Below are positions 38,401-45,434 of a DNA stretch of 64,000 bases, piece by piece. The notes under the pieces are model-generated. The model saw only the letters and a list, made by a program, of their open reading frames with translations. It was not told where the DNA came from and did no database searches. Both the position numbers and the translations under genes were made by a program. How positions within the stretch are numbered: position 1 is the first letter of the stretch; each line of letters begins with the position of its first letter. This DNA is from Streptomyces sp. NBC_00341 (lineage in GTDB: Bacteria; Actinomycetota; Actinomycetes; Streptomycetales; Streptomycetaceae), in contig NZ_CP108002.1 in the NCBI RefSeq assembly GCF_041435055.1, forward strand, positions 5,642,001 through 5,706,000, read 5' to 3'.

Positions 38401-38719
38401 CCCCCGCGCCGAGCGCCAGCCCCGACGCCGTACCGAGCACCAGATCCGCCCCGAAGGCGGCCGTCGCGGCAACTCCCGTGACCAGCAGCGGTGTTCCGAG
38501 CGAGGCCTTGTCGAACTTCTGCTTTCCGGCCGCCGCGGCGTCGAGGGCCTGGACGTACGAGGCGTACTCCTCTGCCGCGCCCGATGCCATGGAGTCCAGC
38601 GCGCCCCGCGCGCGCGTCATCAGCACGCCGGAGTCCGCCCGTCCGCCGGTGCGCCGCACCTCCTCCTCCACGGCCCGCACCAACAGCCGTTCGGCTTCCG
38701 CGCGATGGCTGTCCCGCAT
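35480..38719 (-). CDS. Large membrane-anchored STAND (NB-ARC) ATPase with TPR array
   Basis: 1079 residues from ATG 38719 (GAGGGGG upstream). The N-terminal ~70 residues are helical. A hydrophobic Ala/Gly-rich hairpin (about 75-122) may anchor it in the membrane. The NB-ARC part begins near 215 with Walker A GPPGAGRTTL (251-258) in which Lys is replaced by Arg. Walker B is VTIVLDDASD, and LPLALRIAGSSLG is the GxP-like motif. The last ~400 residues are TPR repeats (e.g. ALDLYGRTRDERGEAWALTQ). Such proteins are signal-sensing switches in regulation or defence. No effector domain is visible. Confidence 0.85.
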   Translation of the reverse strand: MRDSHRAEAERLLVRAVEEEVRRTGGRADSGVLMTRARGALDSMASGAAEEYASYVQALDAAAAGKQKFDKASLGTPLLVTGVAATAAFGADLVLGTASGLALGAGAVVAVAGATATVAKVTASHWPAASRRAGALGQPGGTEQLRLQWLTALEVRGIRPFLDQQRMLTASSRTPAKKAAAAKARTTPALRGGDRSAAARMRAILDQSFSHLPSNQGQFAGRRAELGRIGQWVHAARASTETKPTVVVLHGPPGAGRTTLAVRAAHDLKDQFRGACVVDLRGGADGEPPLPTRDALLHLLNRLGAPREQLLFRDGGSAGRSAGSSAEQQVRRLSELYHQHLTGTPVTIVLDDASDVEQVRTLIPERSDSLVLVTAREPLELPGSLQAWVHQLEVGALDPAGAEELLREASQEEDLGPYDYPAGEAIAELCGGLPLALRIAGSSLGERTPSALASDLAAYGPVTPVERALWLRYTDQSEQARRLLRRLALAGRASLGAAAAAALLSADEQEAERLLTALSRAGLLDHVRGSRYRLHDLVRGFALARLLDEEEPAERTAAQERLIVNYAELAGAVIRMVDGKMSTRAGQFGSHGFTSLDAALRWLDEESSFITSALRHAEGVDQAAVLDLLGALCDYCLLRGDLYRLGEISELTQAVDQGLLERSVQWRTGIAARQLGELDKARTTLSSVVGLYREAQNDSGTALALCSLGITLHHQGNLTEAAARLREALELQTSEDQAADRAWSMHALAAVERDRAHPAEALALLDTALVLHREGESLHGEAWTQFQLGQVRLRMGDVERAELALRTALDLYGRTRDERGEAWALTQLARARLLDGDPAPAVEQLNAALSRHRDNEDARGEAWTLYYLGQALEETGETDQAVRQLERSRTMFSRMRDVYGLACARHHSGRVTRDQRAAQTGNLRNSGFARQLLVDARADFRRIGVAHGEAWTCLELALIDAGNQRARQALDLCGEAAGLFDSYGDARGADWARFLRCTLLPYASPGGIEVGTVVAQQELDELIAAGHPTRDGKVEECAEAFRVVLNRGVDLEDGWQAWRLGLTPTRHAREIMGVPAPTP

Positions 38720-38940
38720 GTGTGTCCCCCTCGGTTCCTGTCCTCTCGGCCGGGCCCGCATCCGGCCGCCTGGAGGACCAGTCTCCTGCCTGGGGCCGGT
38801 GCGCGACAGGGCGTCCGCGAGACTGCGGTGCTGTTTCTGCCTCGCCGGGAGGCGCGCCCTGCCGCCCGAACGAGGTCCGGGCGGCAGGGCGAGGCGTGCG
38901 ACGGGACGGGCTCGCGCCCGCCCCGTCGGACCGGACGCCG

Positions 38941-40269
38941 TTACCGCTGCCGGGCGGCGCGACGGCGTGCCACCAGGACTCCGCCCGCCCCGAGGATGAC
39001 GGCACCGGTGGCCGCGGCCGCGAGGGGCAGGGCGGAACCGGAGCCGGTCGCCGCGAGGCCACCGCCCGAGGAGCCCGAGGCGGAGTCGCCGCCCGTGGCT
39101 GCGGTCCCGGAACCGGACGCCGAACCGGATCCGGACGTCGAACCGGAACCACCGGACGCGGTCGTCCCCGAACCGCCGGAACCACCCGTGCCGCCCGAAT
39201 CGCCCGAGCCGGACGTCGAACCGGAACCGCCGGAGGCGGCCGCCCCCGAACCGCCGGAGCCGGACGTCGAGCTGCCGCCCGTCGCGTCGGCGCCGTCGAC
39301 ATTGAGCAGGATGTCCGCCGTGTCGTTCGACTTGACCGGGTCGAAGGGCCGGGACTTCTTTTCGAGCGCTACCGATCCCTTGGCCCCGGCCACCGCCTTG
39401 TCGATCTTCAGCTTGAATTTGTAGGTGGTCTCGCTGTCCGCGTAGACCCGCGAGTTGTAGGTGCCGCAGTCGTACGTCCCCTGCCCCTGGCTCTGGCAGG
39501 ACGCCTGGGTGACCGTCGTGCCGGCGGGCATCTTGACGCGGATGTGGGTCACGGAGGTGTAGGGCTCCCCGGCCACCCAGCCGGGCCCCGCGTTGGTGAA
39601 CTTCACGGTCAACGGGACCGTGTCGCCGACCTTGCCCTTCAGCTGGGCGCCCGTCACCTGGAAGTCGGCCGTGCTCTTGGCGGTCACGTTCGTCTTGCGC
39701 CAGGCGGGCTCGGTGGAGCCCGGGGCGGCCGGGGTCTCGTCGGGTCGTTCCACCAGCTTCACCGCGGGCCCGGTGCCCTGATCCGGCGGGCCCTCATCGC
39801 CCGTACCGGTCTCGATGCGGCTGTCGCTGACTCTCACGGCCAGCTCGTCGTTCAGGGCGCTGTCCTGCACCTTCAGCTTCAGGCCCTCGGGCGCGTAGAC
39901 GACACCGGGGTCCACCGTCCGGTCGAACTCGCAGACCATGACGAAGGACTGAGGCGTTTCGTCGGCGCCACCGAGGTTCTGGGTCGAGCAGTTGGAGGGC
40001 GTCTGGGAGAAGCCGAGACCAAGGGTCACGGACCAGGCCATCCAGACCTTGTCGAGCGCCGCGGTGCCCATGTTGGTGAAGGAACCCGGCAGGCCGAGCT
40101 CGCTGCCCGGCTTCACCCCGTCGATCGGGCCGATCCTGCCCAGCGCGAGACCGGCGGCGTCCGAGTCCGCGGCACCTGCGGGCGCGGCACCCAGCGCCAT
40201 CAGTGCAACGGCGCCGACAGCACCGGCGGTCTGGAGGAGGGCGCGACGGCGGGGAGAAGTTTGGACCAT
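38941..40269 (-). CDS. Large secreted sortase (class E) substrate with Ser/Gly stalk
   Basis: 442 residues from ATG 40269. A twin-Arg-like start (SPRRRALLQTAGAVGAVALM) forms a signal peptide, possibly Tat. The mature protein has two Ig-like/DUF11-like beta domains (about 40-320; CQSQGQGTYDCGTYNS holds a likely disulfide). A ~95-residue Gly/Ser stalk follows, built from SGSGGSG-type repeats. The C-terminal sorting signal is LAATG, a hydrophobic stretch (ALPLAAAATGAVILGAGGV) and LVARRRAARQR. It should be attached to peptidoglycan by a class-E sortase; possible adhesin or surface display role. Confidence 0.85.
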   Translation of the reverse strand: MVQTSPRRRALLQTAGAVGAVALMALGAAPAGAADSDAAGLALGRIGPIDGVKPGSELGLPGSFTNMGTAALDKVWMAWSVTLGLGFSQTPSNCSTQNLGGADETPQSFVMVCEFDRTVDPGVVYAPEGLKLKVQDSALNDELAVRVSDSRIETGTGDEGPPDQGTGPAVKLVERPDETPAAPGSTEPAWRKTNVTAKSTADFQVTGAQLKGKVGDTVPLTVKFTNAGPGWVAGEPYTSVTHIRVKMPAGTTVTQASCQSQGQGTYDCGTYNSRVYADSETTYKFKLKIDKAVAGAKGSVALEKKSRPFDPVKSNDTADILLNVDGADATGGSSTSGSGGSGAAASGGSGSTSGSGDSGGTGGSGGSGTTASGGSGSTSGSGSASGSGTAATGGDSASGSSGGGLAATGSGSALPLAAAATGAVILGAGGVLVARRRAARQR

Positions 40270-40302
40270 GAAAACCTCTGAGTGAAGTGACAGATGCGGA
40301 AA

Positions 40303-40317
40303 CCGCAACAGTTGCGG
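40303..40317. promoter_or_regulatory. Palindrome upstream of the sortase-substrate gene
   Basis: CCGCAAC-A-GTTGCGG, a perfect 7-1-7 palindrome located 34 bases before the start codon of the minus-strand gene. Operator or leader hairpin. Confidence 0.4.
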
Positions 40318-40538
40318 GAACGCTTGTTCGCTCAGGAGACCTTCGGTGTGGCCGGGGGGTTGTACGGGAGCGAGGGCCGCATTCGGATCGCATCCCCGGA
40401 AGACGAACTGGTCGGCGGGTGGACCTGGACCCCTGACTTAGGCGAACTGCCGGGGCCCGGACGCTGTGACCGCGCCGGAGCCCAGCTTGCACTCCGCGGC
40501 CGGAGGTGTCGTGCGGGTGCGTGGCGAGGGGCCCGGTG

Positions 40539-41078
40539 CTACCGCTCCGTACGACGCAGGAACTGCCAGCCCAGGACGGCCAGGGCGAGTGTCTGCCCGA
40601 GAGAAGCGAGCACGAGCAGAGGCTGAACGACGGGAGAGCACCAGAACGCGGTCGAGCAGACCATAGGCAGCACCAGGTACGTGAACAGGTCCACCGCGGT
40701 CTGAAACCGCTTGCGCACGGTGCGGCCCGCAACGTTGCGGTGGTAGACCTCCCAGCCGAACACTGCGCCGTGGGCGGACGTGAGTTCCCCCAGGCGCGGT
40801 CCCAGCCGTTCGCGTACGTAGCAGCCGATCGCGGATATCTTCTCGTCATTGACCAGGTAGGTCCAGCCCAGGATCAGGCAGATGGCGGGGGCGGAGAGCA
40901 GTAGTTGGGACTGTCCGCTGTGGACGGTGACCGCCACGACCGCGGTGACTGCGGCGAGCGTGAAGTAGAGCAGGTTGTCGCGGAACCCTATGCGGGTCTT
41001 CTGTTCCTCCTTGAGGCGGTCGTACTCGGCCAGCAGGACTTTGCTCTCGGTGACATCGTCCATGGAGGTCACAGCCAT
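40539..41078 (-). CDS. Multi-span membrane protein ending the nucleosidase operon
   Basis: 179 residues from ATG 41078, which is 20 bases past the stop of the previous gene. A short helical N-terminus (ESKVLLAEYDRLKEEQKTRI) leads to two adjacent membrane helices (NLLYFTLAAVTAVVAVTV; LLLSAPAICLILGWTYLV). A basic cytoplasmic stretch and one or two more hydrophobic segments follow. The pattern of a helical start followed by a two-helix hairpin resembles SLATT/2TM pore proteins of conflict systems, but I cannot claim homology. Fourth and last gene of the operon. Confidence 0.75.
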   Translation of the reverse strand: MAVTSMDDVTESKVLLAEYDRLKEEQKTRIGFRDNLLYFTLAAVTAVVAVTVHSGQSQLLLSAPAICLILGWTYLVNDEKISAIGCYVRERLGPRLGELTSAHGAVFGWEVYHRNVAGRTVRKRFQTAVDLFTYLVLPMVCSTAFWCSPVVQPLLVLASLGQTLALAVLGWQFLRRTER

Positions 41079-41098
41079 TCCTCTGCTCGATTTCAGGA

Positions 41099-43087
41099 TC
41101 AGCCGGCGACCTGGAAGGGCGTCAGGTTGTCGGGGTTGTGCCGTTCGATCCAGTCCTTCCCGTCTGCCGCGACCCCCTCCAGGAGCCGAAAGGTGTGGGT
41201 GAAGCCGGCCGCGCTGAGACTGATTTCAGAAAACTCCCGGGCGCTCTCATCCGGTGTCAGTTGATGGGCATCGGCGTCCTTTACACGGATCTTCCGGGCC
41301 GGTCCGTTGGTGAGGACGAGCTCCAGGTCGTAGCCGACATCGGCGTTCTCTGTTACCTGCACCGAGGACAGTGCGTCGAATCGGTAATTGCTCCGCTGCT
41401 CGTTCTTGCGCGTTGCGTCGGAGAACTTGAGCTCGGAGCTGATCTCGCGGATGCCGTCCCGGGTGAAGAGGAACAGGCGGATGACGTAGTGCGAGTACCG
41501 CCATGGTCCGCCCCGGACCCGGGCCCGTCTGTAGGAGGGCGCCGGGGCCACCAGGATGGTGTGCGTGATCAGATCCCGCCAGGTGAGCCGGTGGTGCCGC
41601 AGCGCCTCATCGATGAACGAGGTCTTGTCGCAGGTGAGCCAGGTCTCCATTTCCAGCTCGCTGGGGCGGGTCTCGTCCAGAAGCGCCTTCCAACGCTGGT
41701 GGGCGTTCTGTCGTGCGGTCAGCTGTTCCTGGTACTCGCGAGCCTCCCGGGCCGTTCGGTGCTCTTCACGCCGGACCTCCAGCCACAGCTGGGCGGCCGC
41801 GTGCCCCGACCAGGCCGCACCGAGCAAGGCCAGGAACGCCCACAGAGGCTGCGGCTGGGCGGCACCCGAGACCGCAGTCCCGAACCCTGACAGAGCCGCG
41901 GCGCCGAGAGCGGCGAGGGCTACCACGGTCAGGGCCATTGTCCTGGCCGGCGTCTGGTCCTGGCGGAGATGATCGAACAGGGTGCCGTTGTTGTGGCGGT
42001 TCCGGGCCTCCTCTGCGAGGTACCGGATCAGCCAGGTGACGCGACCCACACCGATCCGGCTCTCCCGGTAGAGGTCCGCGATCTCGGCGGCGAGGTCGCT
42101 GCGGACCTCTGCGGTGTGTGCGAGCCACGCCTCCGAGGTGAACCCGTAGGGTGTGCGGACGCTGAAGTAGTGATCGAACTTACTGCGGACGCCCTTGGTG
42201 AACCCGTCCTCGGCAGGTGTGGGGCTGTGTGGCTCTGGAACGCTGGCCCCGGCCGTGTGCTCTGGCCGGGACTCCCGGCCCCACCACCGGACGCCGCATC
42301 GGGCCGCGATGCGGCCCGCGCCGAGTGCCACCAGTGACTCGCAGACCGCCTGGGCCGGATGTGCGCTCCATGCCAGGGCCCCGAGCATCACACTGCTGGC
42401 CACGAAGAGGACCACCCGGAGCGGCAGGGCGGCTCGGGCCGCGGCGGCAGTAGCAGTACTCGGGCGGGGCAGCACAGCTCGCGCCCCGATGGGGGAGGGC
42501 TCGAAGTATGCCCAGACCCGTTGGACCCGGGCGTTGTCGAAGCGCTCCGCCCTGGCCCGTTCGAGGGTCTCCGTCCACAGGTCGTCCTTCAGCCCTCCGG
42601 TGAGCACGAGGTCGAGGTGGCGAAGGATCGCATCATGCTGGCGGGATGGCAGGTCCTGCAACTGTTTCAGTACAGGTCCGGCGCCTCCGCTCGCGGTGCC
42701 GAGCGCCGCCAGCAGGTCGAAAGTGACGCGCAGGGCTTCTTTCCACTTGTCCTCGGCGTACGTCCGCACGAGCCCGGAGGCGTGGTGCAGCCGCTGGACC
42801 TCTTCGACACTGAGGTCGTGGTAGGTGCGTGCGCTGAGCATGGCGAGCACCCAGTGGAACCGAACCTCCGCGTTGTGGTAGCCGTGAGCGATCGCATCAG
42901 TGATCATTTCGCGGGCGCGGCTGGGGATTCCGTCTTCCAGGAGCCGCACGCCCACCCTGTACTTCTCCTGCGGCGAAGCATCCGGGTGGACGAAGTAAAC
43001 GTTGGAGTTGTGTACGGTCTCCGCCTGGATCCCGATGGTGGAGTCGTATGCGGCCGAGCTGTACGTGCCACCGTCGCTGTCGCTCAT
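41099..43087 (-). CDS. Membrane protein with N-terminal amyloid-like motif and helical domain
   Basis: 662 residues; ATG overlaps the nucleosidase stop (ATGA). Residues 14-32 (YDSTIGIQAETVHNSNVYF) match the linker motif of the nucleosidase. Residues 38-200 are a helical repeat-like domain (ASPQEKYRVGVRLLEDGIPS). Two helix pairs lie at about 221-262 and 384-434, separated by a ~120-residue helical part. The C-terminal ~220 residues are soluble, with a beta-rich ending (VQVTENADVGYDLELVL). I do not recognise the large domains. The shared motif suggests that it recruits or restrains the nucleosidase at the membrane. Confidence 0.8.
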   Translation of the reverse strand: MSDSDGGTYSSAAYDSTIGIQAETVHNSNVYFVHPDASPQEKYRVGVRLLEDGIPSRAREMITDAIAHGYHNAEVRFHWVLAMLSARTYHDLSVEEVQRLHHASGLVRTYAEDKWKEALRVTFDLLAALGTASGGAGPVLKQLQDLPSRQHDAILRHLDLVLTGGLKDDLWTETLERARAERFDNARVQRVWAYFEPSPIGARAVLPRPSTATAAAARAALPLRVVLFVASSVMLGALAWSAHPAQAVCESLVALGAGRIAARCGVRWWGRESRPEHTAGASVPEPHSPTPAEDGFTKGVRSKFDHYFSVRTPYGFTSEAWLAHTAEVRSDLAAEIADLYRESRIGVGRVTWLIRYLAEEARNRHNNGTLFDHLRQDQTPARTMALTVVALAALGAAALSGFGTAVSGAAQPQPLWAFLALLGAAWSGHAAAQLWLEVRREEHRTAREAREYQEQLTARQNAHQRWKALLDETRPSELEMETWLTCDKTSFIDEALRHHRLTWRDLITHTILVAPAPSYRRARVRGGPWRYSHYVIRLFLFTRDGIREISSELKFSDATRKNEQRSNYRFDALSSVQVTENADVGYDLELVLTNGPARKIRVKDADAHQLTPDESAREFSEISLSAAGFTHTFRLLEGVAADGKDWIERHNPDNLTPFQVAG

Positions 43088-44247
43088 GCCCGGTCACCGG
43101 CAGCGGCAATCAAGGGGACCAGCTCGGCCAACAGTGCAGGGCAATCCGCGACCAGTCCGCGCAGTCTCCTGAGCGTCATGGCCGTCCGCCTCGATGAATC
43201 TAGGGTGCTTTCCTCGGCTGACTGGAGGGCGGAGTCCAGGTCGGCCAGGGCTTCCCGGTACGTGTCCGAGTCGAGGACGCCTTCAGCGTGGTGTCGCCCC
43301 ACATTCTCGCGGAAGCCCTTGAGCGCTGCGACCAGGTTCACCGGGCCGGACTCCTGCGGAGCCGTGTTCATGTGAACGCTGCTGCCCGTGACTGAGCCGG
43401 CCATGATGCCGACGGTGCTGTTGTGGACAGTGTTGCTGACGGGGCGGCTGAGCGGGGCGGCCGTACGGAGCCTGTCTTCCTGGGGCATGGCGGTCTCCTC
43501 CTGTTCCGCTGCCAGTTCCACCGCCAGCCGGATGGCGAACGCCGCCGCGTTCGCTGCGGCTTGCGGCTGCCGGCTGCGGTCGTCCGTGCTGTTCTTCGTG
43601 CCGTCCGCCCGGTCGCTGATCCCCCGGATGATGGCCACGGGTGCCCCGTTGAGATGGCCGGCCTGTGCCACACCGGCTGCCTCCATCTCGATGGCGAGGG
43701 CGTCGTTGTAGTGCTGGCGGATCCACTTCGCCTCTGCCGAGATCCTTGAGTTCTGGACGACCTCGCCGGCGGCGATCGCCCCGAAGCGCACCTGTGGCGC
43801 GTCCTCGTGGCCGGAGGCGGAATCCGCCCAGTCGTTCAAGCGGGCCAGGTGCGCGGCGAGCTGGCTGATGCCGTGCGGTGCTTCCCACACCCGTGGGCGG
43901 GCTTTGAGCCCGTCGTCCTCGCTGGTCCCACCGTGGTAGGCGTACACGTGTGACGCCACTACCACGTCACCCAGTCTGGTGGCATCCCATAAGGCGCCGG
44001 CGACCCCGACGAACAGCACGGCCACCGGCGAGAACTCCTGAATCGCGCGTTCGGCGATCACTGCGGCGGAATGATTCCCCTTGCTTGTCAAACCGAGCGC
44101 CACACGGTGCGCAGTGCCCTGAACGGTTCCCACTTCGAATCGTGTACCACGCTCATGGCGGTGCATTTGCGGACTCACCAGCTTCTGGCGCACGGCCTGG
44201 TACTCAAGATTGAGGGCGGTGAGAATCACCACTGGGTCTTTCGACAT
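43084..44247 (-). CDS. Nucleoside phosphorylase-superfamily nucleosidase with amyloid-like linker and helical C-domain
   Basis: 387 residues; its ATG directly follows the TAG of the Nudix gene. Residues 1-245 are a PNP/MTA-nucleosidase fold. FVGVAGALWDATRLGDVVV is the phosphate/ribose loop, AIEMEAAGVAQAG holds the ribose-binding Glu-Met-Glu, and IIRGISDRAD holds the catalytic Asp. All look active. Residues 275-293 form a short beta-prone motif (HNSTVGIMAGSVTGSSVHM). Residues 300-387 are a small helical domain (LVAALKGFRENVGRHHAEGV). PNP-fold effectors in bacterial immunity cleave ATP or related nucleotides; here that is inference. Confidence 0.85.
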   Translation of the reverse strand: MSKDPVVILTALNLEYQAVRQKLVSPQMHRHERGTRFEVGTVQGTAHRVALGLTSKGNHSAAVIAERAIQEFSPVAVLFVGVAGALWDATRLGDVVVASHVYAYHGGTSEDDGLKARPRVWEAPHGISQLAAHLARLNDWADSASGHEDAPQVRFGAIAAGEVVQNSRISAEAKWIRQHYNDALAIEMEAAGVAQAGHLNGAPVAIIRGISDRADGTKNSTDDRSRQPQAAANAAAFAIRLAVELAAEQEETAMPQEDRLRTAAPLSRPVSNTVHNSTVGIMAGSVTGSSVHMNTAPQESGPVNLVAALKGFRENVGRHHAEGVLDSDTYREALADLDSALQSAEESTLDSSRRTAMTLRRLRGLVADCPALLAELVPLIAAAGDRA

Positions 44248-44991
44248 CTATTCCTCTTCCCCTCTCGTGTTCTCTTCCGTAGTGGACGGCACCGGCCGGA
44301 TCAGCGGTGGGAACAGCACGGTTTTCGGACCGGCCCGGTACAGCCGCGCGGGCCGTCCGCCCGTGCTCCTGCGGTCTGTGCCGACGGGGATGATGAATCC
44401 CTTCGCGGCTTGGACCTTCCGGTAGAAGTTGCGAGTGTCGAGATCGGTGCCCCAGACGGCCTCGTACACCTGTTGTAGCTCTGCGATGGTGAATGCCTCC
44501 CCGCAGAACGCCGTGGCCAGCGACGAGAACTCAAGCTTGGTACGGGCGTGTTCGATTCCATCCGTTGCGATGCGACGGTGATCGAAGGCGAGTTCTGTCT
44601 CCCCGGACAGCACGGCTTCTGCGGGAACCCATGCGGCATCGGTGGCATCCGTTCCCGCGACCGGGTCGGGCAGCCCTGGTGCGATCGCCAGATGCGCCAC
44701 CGAGACGACTCGGCCCCGGGGGTCGCGGCCCGAGTCTCCGTACACGCCCAGCTGTTCAAGGTGTACCCAGCTGGATGCCAGTGCCGTCTCCTCGCTCAGT
44801 TCGCGGTGAGCGGCATCCAGAATCTCCTCGCCGTCGTGGTTCAGGAATCCTCCAGGCAGGGCGGGCATACCCCGGAAGGGGTCTTCGCCCCGCTCCACCA
44901 GGAGGACGTGCAGATGGCTCTCCCGCAGCGTCAGGATCACGAGATCGACCGTCAGCAGGACAGAAGGCGGTGACCATGCGTCATCATGCAT
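44248..44991 (-). CDS. NrtR-like Nudix/winged-helix regulator
   Basis: 247 residues. The N-terminal Nudix domain has the box GGFLNHDGEEILDAAHREL and SEETAL, with the spacing and final Gly-to-Ala change seen in NrtR regulators. The C-terminal winged helix (about 160-225: FTIAELQQVYEAVWG, RNFYRKV, GRPARLYR) is the NrtR DNA-binding part. NrtR proteins sense ADP-ribose and repress NAD-synthesis genes. Being the first gene of a nucleosidase operon, it may regulate the operon in answer to NAD breakdown products, or act as a hydrolase. The TAG abuts the next ATG. Confidence 0.88.
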   Translation of the reverse strand: MHDDAWSPPSVLLTVDLVILTLRESHLHVLLVERGEDPFRGMPALPGGFLNHDGEEILDAAHRELSEETALASSWVHLEQLGVYGDSGRDPRGRVVSVAHLAIAPGLPDPVAGTDATDAAWVPAEAVLSGETELAFDHRRIATDGIEHARTKLEFSSLATAFCGEAFTIAELQQVYEAVWGTDLDTRNFYRKVQAAKGFIIPVGTDRRSTGGRPARLYRAGPKTVLFPPLIRPVPSTTEENTRGEEE

Positions 44992-45434
44992 GTTCTGTAA
45001 GGTACTTCAGTTACTGTCACTTGCACAAGAAGACTACTCAAGGGCTTACTGTCGCTCTCGACTCGGCGGTCCCGGTGCGGGTGGTGGGCCTGCGGCATCG
45101 AAAGCGTTGAGGTGGTCGTCGAGCGTTCCATCGACGTCGGGCCCGAAGCGTTAGCCGCTGCCCACGTTGAGGTCGTTCACTTTGCGGTCCACGCTCAGGA
45201 CGGCGTAGACCCTGGCCGTGAGTGTGCTGAAGGCTGCGTTTGTTCGCACCACTGCGTGTGCTGCGCGTGAACTGTGCTTCGCCGGAGCCCACAGCTCGAC
45301 GATGTCGCGGCGTGCAGCCATCGGGCGGGCTTGGATCCGGCTATGGCCGCTTCTCGGCAAGAGTGCGTGGGGCATGGAAAGCTGATCGGTGCCGGGCGCA
45401 GGCACGGTCGGTTCAGGAGACGCATGGTCGACGA
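44992..45434. other. Divergent regulatory region between the nucleosidase operon and the STAND gene
   Basis: 443 bases without a supported gene, locally less GC rich near 44990-45050. It must contain the operon promoter (minus) and the STAND gene promoter (plus). I see no perfect long palindrome. A reading frame on the minus strand (45151-45465) exists but has no ribosome site and overlaps the STAND start, so I do not call it. Confidence 0.4.

Noticed and set aside
39090..39260. Array-like short DNA repeats
   Set aside because: Not CRISPR: the repeats are in frame and encode the Gly/Ser stalk of a surface protein, with no unique spacers.
35879..39424. 1181-codon open frame opposite the STAND gene
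   Set aside because: Antisense shadow of the TPR and P-loop gene; low complexity, no ribosome site.
45009..45022. 14-mer AGTTACTGTCACTT shared (inverted) with 53860-53873
   Set aside because: One shared 14-mer is expected by chance in 64 kb, and its orientation relative to the genes differs.
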